DNA from: Beroe forskalii
Taxonomy: Eukaryota; Ctenophora; Nuda; Beroida; Beroidae
Length of the DNA: 64,000 nucleotides
Assembly (NCBI GenBank): GCA_011033025.1
Contig: WFMF01000036.1
Coordinates: 434,001-498,000, forward strand
Direction: 5' to 3'
The notes under the pieces were generated by a model. It was given only the letters and a program-made list of their open reading frames with translations, ran no database searches and was not told the origin of the DNA. The first letter of the stretch is position 1, and each line of letters starts with the position of its first letter. Made by a program: the position numbers and the translations under genes. Shown here in pieces: positions 1 through 10,500 of the stretch.

Positions 1-29
1 GTCATGAGTGAAAGAGAAATAACATACTA

Positions 30-960
30 GGGCGTTCGGAAATGATTGTCACTACAAGCATAAAATGACAAATATGACCAAAAATATCAAAATTTCAACA
101 TAGTCGAGTACTAGGGTCTCTACCAGACTGAATTGCAAATTTTCAGTGTTAACGAAGATTTTTGAGTGGGCCAACTAGCTTGTTTTTTGATTGTTTTCAG
201 GTGCTCCGCTGTATGGCGAATTCTACATCTTCTAGGCCATGTTTTCATGGTCCGATTTCACTATTCAGGACATATTCAGGGCCTTCAGGTCCAAAACTAA
301 AGAATAGGATGATTGGTTGACATCCGGGGCAAATTTCTGTACAATTTAACCCTGCATTATTGATAATGAGTAGAGCTAAAAAGTGGCAAATTTAACAGTT
401 CAGTAACCGATAATGCAGTACATATCTTATACACGCGTTTCTGAAGTTAAAACAATAACTCAAAATCTTAAAAATGGTTGTCCTGTGTACAAAAGGGTCT
501 GAACTAATAGCCTAACACGATAACAGAACGTATCAAGTTATTTAAATGTTAAATTTCTGGGCAATTGTCAGAGCAAAAGTTTCACTTTTCCTATCTGGAG
601 CATATCCTTTTTGAGGTCAAGCACCCCCTTAAGATTATTTCAACTCGACGAAAAACAGTTCATTTGTTCCAGTAAGCATCCACGTATGCTGCAACAGCCT
701 CATTTTGATTATCTCGCACTTCCTGGGTCCGTTGATAGGGTGTTTTCTTTGACAACGAAATTTGTGGTCAGTTTCGTACAGCGGAGCAAATAATTAGAAA
801 TTTGAATCTGCTGTAGAATGGACTAAGAAAACTTAGTTATCGGTAAAACCCGATTATCTTAATCCAAAAATGTCTGAAAAAAACGAATATCACATCAAAA
901 AGTCACTCCCGGCAGCCGTTTCTCCAGAAAATTGTAAGTGACAATCTTTTCCGAACGCAC
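30..960. mobile_element. TA-flanked non-autonomous DNA transposon (MITE, 931 bp)
   Basis: The ends are inverted repeats of about 24 bases: the left reads GGGCGTTCGGAAATGATTGT and the right, reversed, GTGCGTTCGGAAAAGATTGT. TA dinucleotides flank it at 28-29 and 961-962. The matching place in copy B (about 20793-20797) has no insert, so the target site is directly visible. TA duplication suggests a Tc1/mariner-like mobiliser. The one ORF inside (611-793) has no transposase features, so the element is non-autonomous. Confidence 0.85.
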
Positions 961-2399
961 TATTATTATTAAGAATTTAAAGGGGATTATTAATTAAGTG
1001 TTGATTTTATTAATTATTAACACAGCTTTGCTTTGAACTGGGTTTCGTCGTTTACTGAATGGCTTTTGAATTATAATTGAAATTTACACAGTAAAGCAAC
1101 ATTAATTAACAAAATCAAATAAAAGAAATACAGGAGTTAAAGTGTATAACTATCGTTCTTACAACCCAAACTTTTGAGCGATCGGAAATGAAACCCTCCA
1201 TTATATAATGTACTGCTGATTATCAGTAGAAACGAAGTTAAAACTTTTAGTTTCTGACTTTCTGGAGCATATCACGAAAGATCTTCAAATTCATAAGATA
1301 TGCTTGTTGACTGTTGCCTTAATAACTGCTGTTTTAACTCACGTACAATGGCTGACTTCAACTAAGAGTTAAAACTTATAAATAATGAACATTGCTAAAA
1401 ATTACACGACGTAATATATATAATATTTTATAATCAATGATACGATAATATTCGGTCAATGACTAGTCGCCCGAATCACCCTCAACGCACCTTAAATGCA
1501 CTCTAAAAGTTTAGCGTACATAATTATGGGCACTCAAAGTGTACGCCCGTCGCCCGCGTGATGTAGGGTGCTTTTTGGGTCATTCGGGCAAAGTTGGCCA
1601 TTGACCTAACATTCATTTTCATTTATTAACGAAAAGAAACTTCAGAGTCGATAAATGATGAGAGTTCCTGTAAACAATAATCTACGTACAGATGATAAAA
1701 TAATAGTGACATCCAACCATTACAGCCATTATAAAACACTCAGCAGGCCATCCATTCTGTTTATAAGATGAAGTCTTAGTTAATCAATAATTTAAAGAAT
1801 TTAAAGAGGATGTAATTACAACAATAAGTAGGTACTTTATATTAAAGTGTTACTCGTCAACAGAAGTTAATATCGGCCGACACACAATGCTTTCCCGGCA
1901 GGGGCGGGCCCCACGCCTTAACTGTGACGAAATGGCAGGATCCCCACGGCAGAAGAATCTAACTCATGGCTGATAACTATCATATGATACATATAATGCT
2001 ACTGTATCGTAAATGAAATTTTCTCCTCGAGGATACAGATACATATCTATTTTCATCAATTTGAAGCCCATCCTTAATGATGCTCCACGTGGCTTATGTA
2101 CGGGAATTAAACTAGAATACATTGCTCCTCGCAACGCCTCAACCATTCCTCCACACAGCAATGTATGTTAAATATGTGAACGATCCCTTAATTTAATGAT
2201 TCAAGGCAGTACCTTATAACACAATGCATACACACGAGCCTGGGCGATTCTAGAGCCTAGAATGCAACCGCTAAATATTTCCAAAATTTGGGTGAGTTAA
2301 TGTAAATTCCGTTAGTAAATTAGCAGCATCAAATAATTCATAATATCAGATGATTTCCAATCTCACATCATGATGTGGAGATAATTGTAGTATAACGCA

Positions 2400-3594
2400 A
2401 TATTTTTTTTTTGTCAATGTTTCTTTCAAAATATTATCATCTTTTATACAAATCAATATTACAAATTTAAAATTTTAACATGCCCTTAAAATTAATCTAT
2501 ATACCGGAAACCAAATGCGGCAATTTTTTTAAAAAAAACCCTTTTTAATTAAAAAAATTGGTTAAATTTAAAAAATTTTTCTAGATAAAGGGGTTTTAAA
2601 AAATGAAAGTAAACTTATTTTATAAACCCAAAAACAAAATACAAACGACATAAAATAATAGATGTAAGTTCTGGGTTTTTGTTTGGAAAAATTGGAAGGT
2701 TTAATCCAAATTATTTTTTAATTTTTAAAACTTTCGGATTCTTAGAAAAAGTGAAAATTGTAAAAATTATTTCTTCAGTTGATTGTTTTATTAATGTAAA
2801 ACGGTAGAAATGTCTTTTCCTTGTTGGCATGCATTTTTTTAAAAAATTGGAATTTTTCATTTAGGATATCAAAGGGTTTTTTTAAAATTTATAATGAATT
2901 AAAAGAGTTGCAAAAAGTTTTAAAAAACTTTTTATCGATTTTTTTCCAAAAAGATTTTAAAATTTGTTTTAACCAGTTAAATCCTCTTCAATTATGAGGA
3001 CTCGTTTCTTTTAAATGGAGCACGAAAGAACGTGGAGTTTCAGTTTTTGGGGCAAAAACACAATTATTCTTAAATTAAACCCCCATAAAAACATAAAACC
3101 CGAAAATATTTTCCGTTTTTGATATCCACTTTGGAAATGTATCTTTTACCAAACACCCGTGAACATCAATTGGCATGTATGAAATGGGCTTTAAATTATT
3201 TCAATGTGAAAGATCAATGATCATTTTTTTAAAAAATGGACCGCCCAAAATCGTCCTTTTTTTTTAAAAAAATTAAAAAGGATATTTGGCAACCAAGTTT
3301 TTATTAAAAAGATCCCCCAAACCCTCTAGTTATTAAAAAAAAAATGTAACCCCCTGAGATTAATTAAACATTATTTAAAGCATTGTGTGTTGAAACCCAA
3401 TTTTAAAGGAAATTTAACACGATTTCTTTTCTTTAGGTTTGTTCAAAGGGGTTTCTTTTTTTAAAAAAAGGAGTTCCCCTTAAGCATGACTTGTCCGTTA
3501 AAAATTGGGTGAATTTTCATTTAATGGAGGGGGTTCCATCCCCAAAATTTATTTTTTATCAAAATTCATTTTTTAAAAAATTATTTTGAAAAAT
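2400..3594. other. Low-quality consensus next to the assembly gap
   Basis: The sequence still aligns in order with copy B (about 22250-24663), but variable bases are replaced by runs such as aaaaaaaa, tttttttt, cccc and gggg. Example: 2520-2560 against 22396-22440. Such homopolymer inflation is typical of an unpolished contig end and not of neutral divergence. Nothing here should be annotated as biology. Confidence 0.7.
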
Positions 3595-3694
3595 NNNNNN
3601 NNNNNNNNNNNNNNNNNNNNNNNNNNNNNNNNNNNNNNNNNNNNNNNNNNNNNNNNNNNNNNNNNNNNNNNNNNNNNNNNNNNNNNNNNNNNNN
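3595..3694. other. Assembly gap (100 Ns)
   Basis: Exactly one hundred Ns, the usual placeholder for a gap of unknown size. The sequence to the right does not continue the copy A/copy B alignment, so the join is a scaffold join and not a short unread stretch. Confidence 0.97.
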
Positions 3695-5939
3695 AACGAA
3701 AGAGAAACAAGCAATTATTGTTTGTTACATATAAGATTAACTTCGTGAATTAACAGAGTCAAATAGCCAACATAATATCAATATCAAGCGTTCCGATTGA
3801 AAATCATTAAAATGTACGGCACATTTAGCTTAAGATCCCGAAATCGTCATGATGTTTATAAATATGAATTGTCAGTTTATGGTCATTTCACACGCTGATT
3901 GGCCAAGTTCAATTGATCAACTGACCTATGGGTAAGCTAATACGCCGTAGACATTAGACAACACTAAAGTACTCTAAAATATATATTCAATATTACAATG
4001 AAAGTTGCTGAAACTTCTAAATGATATTTACTAAATCTCCCAATACTACATACTAACTCGCGATAAATTGTTATGCGATTCATCCCATTTGATCACTGGT
4101 CTTGAGATGAATAGGAATTGAACGTATCTGCTATCAAAGAACTAAGGATAATTCATCAAGGATGATTATTAACCCACAAGGTGAAGCATGCACAGGAAGT
4201 CTCTACTCACTACTGGCTATTGTGTATCACGGGTGGAGTGATTTACGTCATTATCAGGGTTTAGAGTGGTGAATAGATGACGTCATATCAGGGGTTAGAA
4301 AAGTGGAATGATGACGTCATTATTGGTGACAATGGATATCTGCAGATCGCAAATGGAGATCGAGACTATTTTTTTCGAAAAGTGAGTGGCACCATTGTCA
4401 CCATTAAGTGGGGCTGGCAAGTACGGGAGCCCCGAAAAAACGCAAATCTGAAGCCTCAAATACTCAGGATCCTTCAAAGGTTATCCCAAGGTGTGAGATG
4501 CATCATTCTGCTTTAGGGCTATGATTGGAGGCAAGGTCATGTCTAGGATGCTACAGGTGCTACAGGATCAGGCAATATATGCGTCTCAAGGGGGCAGGGG
4601 GTCCGAGGTCGTTTTCGGGTTTTTGTTGTTTCAGATAGAGGAGACCGCCAGCTCCCAGTAGGATTATACCCCATGACACAATAGTTAATACTGTTCCTAG
4701 CCGAAGTTATGAATTTTTCAAATCGCGACTTCGCCTGTAATTACAGTGCGCATGCAAACTTTCAGAACGCAATTTGCCGAAAATTATCTTTAAAATCTAT
4801 CTTCTCCTACAGTTTTTGATGAAAACCCTTGAAACTGGGTAGTTATGTTCCAGAGCATAAAACAAAACTTTTGATTGAACAGATTTTTGATTTAGGCGTC
4901 AGAAGTGAGCTTTTGAAATTCTCCTCTATCTGAAACAACAAAAAACCGGCTATTGACCTCGGACCCCCTGGCCACCTCAATATTAAGCTTTAAGCCTGTG
5001 TATCCAGAACGGATGCATGGGCATTGCCCCCCCCCCTACTTGCCAGCCCAATTGTTGACAATGACTGTACATGACCATCGTCATTGAAAATAATGGCGAT
5101 AGGTAATAGGTATCGTCATTATCGACAATGGATGAATCGTCATTGCATTGATAGTCTAGTCAATGGACCGCCACTGTCAACAATGACAACTTTTTCACTT
5201 CACTTAAAGGATCTTTTTGCTTTCTCCCGCGAGTCATCACATGATGTTTTGTAGCAGAAGCTGCTGAGTCTATTTCATAAGAAAAGGCTCATTTGTAAAA
5301 CAATCGAGCATAATGAAACCTATTCAGAAGAGAATTTAACATATGCTCACAAATTTCCCATTTGGTCCAAGGAAATGTTCACACAGTATTTAAAGATTTT
5401 GTTCACAATTTTTTGATGATTATTCAGATGGACTGTGCTATATCCGAAGCCGTGGAATATTATAGTTACTGACAATTTTCCTTTCCGAGTAGGATACACG
5501 TAGATTACTGGATCAAATCAGCTTTTTATTTTGTTGATTTTTTCTGTTTTATTTTTCTCACTTACTCAAGATTAAGTCTGAAAAATCCAGGACATCCTTA
5601 CAATTCATACCTCCGATAACTCAAGATTCAAACCAAGGTTTCAATATGTTTACCCACGGTGCAGATTCATTTTCTTACGAGAGCCTCTTTTGCACCAAGC
5701 AATGAACTGACTTGGTACTTTTTCACGACCTAACGTTATCAAAATTTATCTTATAAAAGAGTAATTAAAATATATCGTTGAGGTTAGGCAAGCCATCACT
5801 CAAGATTCTGTGTGATGCTGTCACTCAAAATATTTGTTTCTAAGAAACAAATCTTCTTGCTGCTCATTCCTCTACTTAGTACCTATAGTGTTTTAACTAA
5901 TCTACCGAAATTTCAATATTCATTACATGGTTATTGGTT
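3695..5939. other. Non-coding stretch upstream of the GPCR
   Basis: No convincing coding sequence. It contains the short transposon at 4590-4975. Around that lies an older imperfect inverted repeat: about 4380-4440 pairs with about 5030-5090, sharing gggctggcaagta on opposite strands. Several TGACGTCA/gacgtcattatcaggg motifs occur at 4235-4322, and relatives of these recur at 8264 and 55472. The small ORFs at 4277-4516 lie in this repeat and are not supported as genes. Confidence 0.6.
4590..4975. mobile_element. Short inverted-repeat transposon (MITE, 386 bp)
   Basis: The ends pair as inverted repeats of about 50 bases sharing CAGGGGGTCCGAGGTC and TTGTTGTTTCAGATAGAGGAG-like cores. A candidate target duplication, CTCAA, lies at 4585-4589 and 4976-4980. 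There is no ORF inside. The CAGGGG-type terminus resembles hAT ends, but hAT elements duplicate 8 bp, so the family is uncertain. Confidence 0.65.
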
Positions 5940-6947
5940 ATGCACCTCATTTCCTTCTCAAATGAATTTATCATGACAGGTATGATCGACTACAAGGGTC
6001 TTCCCTGGATTTCTTTCAACGTCTTAGTGATCTTATCTTCCTTCCTGGGAGATACAACTATCTTGGTGGCATCGATCAAATACAGTGCGTTTCGTCTGAA
6101 TAAATCCACTGTGGCAGTTATGCAGCACTTGGCAGTGTGTGACCTCCTCACCAGCTGTATGTACACCTTATATCTCATTAATAATCGTGTGTTTGATCCG
6201 ATCGTCAATTGGGAGGTTCTAGCATATGTTTTAATTTGGAGTCTCTATGCCAGCTTCTCCTTTACAGCTGCCTTAACAACAATAAAGCTTCTATCAATCA
6301 AGTATCCTTTTCATGCACGTCTCTGGACTAAGCATACAGCTCATTTGGTATGTGCAATTATCTGGTTATTCACCCTCCTGTTTCTGAGTATTTATCTATT
6401 GGATGGCAGAGGGATTTTAGATGAAGTAATTTGGATTTTTGATTTAGTCGAAGTTCCCCTACTTCTAGTAGTCATCTTAACATCAGCATGGCTCATATAT
6501 AAGGCTTGCAAGGTGGTGAGACAACGTGGAAACCGTATCAGGTGGGAGGGACTATTGACAGTGATAGCTACTGCAGTAGTCTTCAGTATGGCCGTTCTCC
6601 CTGGGGTAGTGACAAGGATCGCTATTCAACTTGGCATTAAAAATTACGATTCAGTAATGAAGATGGACTATGTATACCAATACACTATAAGAATCAATGT
6701 GATGGCAAACTTCTATATCTACAGTCTTACTGTAACAACCTTCAGAAACTTTCTCTTTGAACGAGCTCGCATTCTCAAGAACTTTATCTGTTGTACAAAT
6801 GCCGTAAAAGTGAATATCACAAACAGTCACAGAAGGACCATAAACGGTCAACAGTTGCAACCTGAAGGAACAAAAATGAGCATGATGGCTAACCATCCCT
6901 ATTCCCTAGGAGAAGCCTGTAGGAACAGAAATGAGCATGATGGCTAA
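5940..6947 (+). CDS. Rhodopsin-class (class A) G-protein-coupled receptor, intronless
   Basis: A 335-residue seven-helix plasma-membrane receptor; ligand unknown. The start is the ATG at 5940. Predicted helices lie at about 24-46, 57-81, 93-118, 134-154, 165-189, 203-225 and 245-264. Helix 2 has the class A signature HLAVCDLL with the sodium-site Asp at 68. The DRY position reads TIKLLSIKYPF, which lacks the acidic-Arg pair. Helix 6 keeps its proline (221), and helix 7 has NVMANFYIYS in place of NPxxY. No cysteine is seen at the usual helix 3/loop 2 disulphide positions. The tail runs into a 48-bp tandem repeat and terminates in it, in a frame different from the next repeats. It converges on MFAP1, 566 bases away. 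The class is fairly sure; the subfamily is not recognised and looks lineage-specific. Confidence 0.8.
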   Translation: MHLISFSNEFIMTGMIDYKGLPWISFNVLVILSSFLGDTTILVASIKYSAFRLNKSTVAVMQHLAVCDLLTSCMYTLYLINNRVFDPIVNWEVLAYVLIWSLYASFSFTAALTTIKLLSIKYPFHARLWTKHTAHLVCAIIWLFTLLFLSIYLLDGRGILDEVIWIFDLVEVPLLLVVILTSAWLIYKACKVVRQRGNRIRWEGLLTVIATAVVFSMAVLPGVVTRIAIQLGIKNYDSVMKMDYVYQYTIRINVMANFYIYSLTVTTFRNFLFERARILKNFICCTNAVKVNITNSHRRTINGQQLQPEGTKMSMMANHPYSLGEACRNRNEHDG

Positions 6948-7110
6948 ACAACCCGAGGAGCAAACTGAAGGAATAGAAATGAGCATGATGGCTAACCAGC
7001 TAGAGGAGCAACTTGCAGGAATAGAAATGAGAATGATGGCTAACCGGCCAGAGGAGCAACTGCAGGAACAGAAATGAGCAAGATTGCTACCCAACCCGAG
7101 GAGCAACCTA
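6850..7110 (+). repeat. 48-bp tandem repeat at the GPCR tail
   Basis: About five units, each built around gaaatgagcatgatggcta, encode EEQ-x-GIEMSMMANxx in one frame. The unit is 16 codons long, so copy-number change keeps the frame. The receptor frame leaves the repeat frame near 6905-6920 and stops at 6947. The repeat frame itself stays open until a tga near 7076. Confidence 0.8.
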
Positions 7111-7240
7111 CTGGAACTCAGGATTCTGACACTACATTGTAATACTGTAATTAAGCATGTTTATTTGAAAAGACACTTGAGTCCTAGGACTGACAGGACA
7201 CAAGTTTACTAAGTACTGAGGTTTATGTCCAATCCAACAA

Positions 7241-7246
7241 AATAAA
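7241..7246 (+). terminator. Likely polyadenylation signal of the GPCR gene
   Basis: AATAAA 294 bases after the receptor stop codon. It is the first canonical signal downstream on this strand. Confidence 0.5.
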
Positions 7247-7302
7247 GCTTAAAGCCACTACTCCAATGTAACGGTACTGCCATTAAGATATGTGGTGTAA
7301 TA

Positions 7303-7308
7303 TTTATT
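7303..7308 (-). terminator. Likely polyadenylation signal of MFAP1
   Basis: AATAAA on the minus strand about 205 bases after the MFAP1 stop codon. It lies beyond the GPCR signal at 7241, but the two convergent 3' ends come very close and probably overlap. Confidence 0.5.
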
Positions 7309-7513
7309 CAATGAACTGCAAAGATGTATATCACTGTTCATAATATCAAATCTCAGACTTGTGAAAACGAGCTAAATTCAAGATAGATTTGGCCACAATA
7401 CTTATAGCTTTATAGTTCTGTCCACTTTAGATAACATTAATGAGCTGCTGGGATTATTCATCAATAGTTGAATAATAACTGAATTGAAAGCATCCACTCT
7501 CTTCTCTCTCACT

Positions 7514-10500
7514 TCACCTGTCCTTCTTCTTATTACTAGGTCTGGAGAACTGTAACTTAGTCCCGCCAGCCGTGGCATGGAACTTCGTGTTCATCTGGTT
7601 AGTCTGAGCCCAGGGCGACTCAGCGTTAGTCGTATCCTGATCCAACAAGTGTGTGTACTTTGTCCGACCACTCCGACCAAAGTTCTTGACTTGCATGACT
7701 TTCGGCAGGATCGACTTGTCAAAGTGGTCCTCGAGTGTCGGTTTGGAGAAGTCCTGTTTAAGGGTCGTATCGTCTTTGTCGAGGTAGAACGCTCCACGGT
7801 GGTAGTATTTCTGGAGGAAGCGGTACTTTCCTTTCTCGATTTTGTTCGTGACCTGTTTGGGGTTCATTCGTTGCCACAATCGTCTTTCTTCGTCCGTCAT
7901 GTTCCGGACTTTCTCTAACTCGAGAGACTGAAAAATACATTGACACTAGCTTATATAGAAATGCGATTCATAAGATTGTAAGGTTATTGCTTTATTGCCA
8001 TGGTAGTCAACGAATTTTATCAATTCATCCGGATACTTTATCGAGAAAATTGTCTGAACGCAATGACAAACGTTGTCCGTTGGTTAATCTGGTTAGAATG
8101 TTGATAAGTTAATAAAATGATAATAAGTATTGACACCCCACCTCCTTCTCCCTGGCCTCCCGTTCCTCCCTCACTGTCTTGATCCTCCGGAGTTCCCGCA
8201 CTTTCCAAGCCTCGTATTCCTCCTCCTCGTTCTCATCATCTGTCTTTATAGCATCGCCTGGTGACGTCATTATCAGGGCTCAAAGCAGTGAGTTGGTGAC
8301 GTCTAACTCATTATTAAAAGTATTATATACGTATAAGATCAAAAGTGGACGAGTGTCGCACAAACCACATGGCAATGGATTTTCCTTCGAAAATATGGGT
8401 GCATCTTTGTCGTAAAATCCCCAAATTTTGTTCCACATGGATATGTCACGAGAGGTATCCCACTACCCAAAGATCCTACGTCTCACATGGCAGCTTACCA
8501 TCGTCGTCGCTGTCTGCAGCCTGGTTCTTGAGTTGTTCTGCTGTCAGCTCCTCCTTGATGATCTGCTCCACCATCTGATGCGTTTCCTTCTTACGGGACT
8601 CTTTCTTAGCTTTATCCACCTGGAACCAGGAAGGGTTATTCAATATTCACGAGATACTGTTTGTTTAAATCGTTTGTTTGAATGTGATATCAGGGCTTTT
8701 TACAAGATATTGTTTTTTTAAACCGTGTTATCAGGGTTATTTACAAGACACTGCTTGTTTAATAAGCGGTTACATGTCGAAGTGGTGACCGTATACCGCA
8801 ACTTACATGGTCGAGGCGACAGCCGAGACTGTGTAAGTTGGATAATGGACGAGGCGTGCCGAGTTCATTATCGAAGGTATACGGTTACGGCTGAGATCAT
8901 GGAACCGGATTATACCCCGACTGGAAACAGCTGGGACCGACTATTCTCCGGCCAAACAACAGTATTTCTTCCCACTCGGGTCTGACGACCCTCGTCCGGA
9001 TTCAACGCTTAAGTAGATTTTTCAGTGCTCCTTTATAAAATCAAATTTCATTTTAAGCTTTTTTGCACTGTAATTCAGTGGAGACCGTATAACCAAACTT
9101 ACACGGTCGCTAAAACAAGCTTGGGAGGGGTATAATGCGTGTTATCAGGGCTTTTTACAAGACACTGTTTGTTTAATGTACGATTAACAAACGAATGGGA
9201 GTGTTATATCGAAAATTATCACACGAGGCGTCAGCCGAGTTTGACAATTTTCGATATCACACGATCCATGAGTTTGTTAATTGTATTATTACCCGACAAA
9301 CAGTATTTTACCACTGGGTCTGACGACCCTCGTCTGAATTCAACGGTTTTATAGATTTTCGAGTGCTCCTTCATAAAATCAACAATTTATTTAACGATAT
9401 TCTGCTCTATTATTCCGCCACTGTTCAGTAGTCCTATAAAGGAGTGATATATCGATAATTATCACACTGGAGTTTGAGCCACGGGAGGGTAATAATGCGT
9501 GTTATCAGGGCTTTTTACAAGATATTGTTTGTTTAATGCGTTTGTTTGAAAATTGAAGCGTGTTATCAGGGTTTTTTACAAGACACTGTTTGTTTAAAGC
9601 GTGTTATCAAGTTTTTTTACAAGACACTGTTTGTTTAATGCGTGTGATCAGGGCTTTTTACAAGATATTGTTTGTGTAAACCGTGCTCCTTACTTCCTTA
9701 GAAGTTTTACAATCATACTATTATTTACTTCTTTTCTCATTAGATCTTTAGAAGTTTTACAATTATAGGTACTGTTATATTTTCTTCTTATCTCATTCGC
9801 TTTTCAGAAGTTTCACTATCAAACCGTTCTATTTACTTCTAATCTAATCAGGCTTATCTGCCTAACACCCAGGGAGAGGGCCTTTGCAAGGAACTCGACT
9901 TAGCTTAGGGCTTACCTTGACACACAAAGAGGATACAAAGAACTCAGTGTTCGGTAGTGGAAGATAATGAGAAATGAATAGAAAGAGTGTTTGCAGTCAG
10001 AGAAGGACTTTCAATTCAATAACCCGATAAATAGCACGATGAACATATAATTCCCGTAATTTCGACGAAGAACCTACCTCCAATTTCTGGTCCTCCATGA
10101 GCTGTTTTGCGTCGCGTTCTTGTAGAGTAACTCGGTCAGATTTCCTCACGAAAACCGGCTTCAGCCTGAGAAAAAAAGTGTGATAAAAATCTCAAAAAAT
10201 TAAAAAAAAATCATAGGATAAAAAACCTCGAACCGTTATAAAAGGATGAAATCATCGAGAATCAAGCAAAGCGACAACTACACAATCCAATTCATAGCAT
10301 TAGCATGCAATTCAATTTTCTCGGAATAGATATATACGTATAACAAATTAATTAGATCACGATGTTATCGTTGATTATTAAAAGTCGCACACGATAAGTG
10401 TACATCAGAGACTCATATAGTACAATGTACGAAAAACAATAAACATTCTTGATATGGAGAGAAAAATCACAAAATGTTGTACAATCACTTAAAAGATTAA

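Larger units (their letters stand above)
1..3594. repeat. Copy A of a duplicated segment (matches 20768-24663)
   Basis: From the first base this stretch is collinear with 20768-24663. Shared landmarks are the start (gtcatgagtgaaagagaaat against gtcatgagtgaaggagaaat), the 970-1150 block, and 3540-3594 against about 24600-24663. Copy A carries an extra transposon at 30-960 and lacks about 0.9 kb that copy B has near 22560-23490. In B the segment begins about 100 bases upstream of the MFAP1 start codon, so A should be the 5' flank of a second MFAP1 copy lying to the left of this window. No coding sequence is supported inside. A retained second haplotype is more likely than a true segmental duplication, because A ends at an assembly gap. 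Confidence 0.85.
8640..9700. repeat. 41-bp tandem repeat array in MFAP1 intron 7
   Basis: At least six copies of a unit read gcgtgttatcagggcttttt followed by acaagacactgtttgtttaat, at about 8690, 8728, 9138, 9497, 9560, 9598 and 9640. The array is split by two related hairpin-bearing inserts (8770-9135 and 9180-9497). No coding potential is supported; the short ORFs starting at 8725 and 9139 are repeat artefacts. Confidence 0.8.

Noticed and set aside
7577-7918. 113-codon plus-strand ORF
   Set aside because: It is the antisense of the MFAP1 last exon, which is clearly the coding strand.
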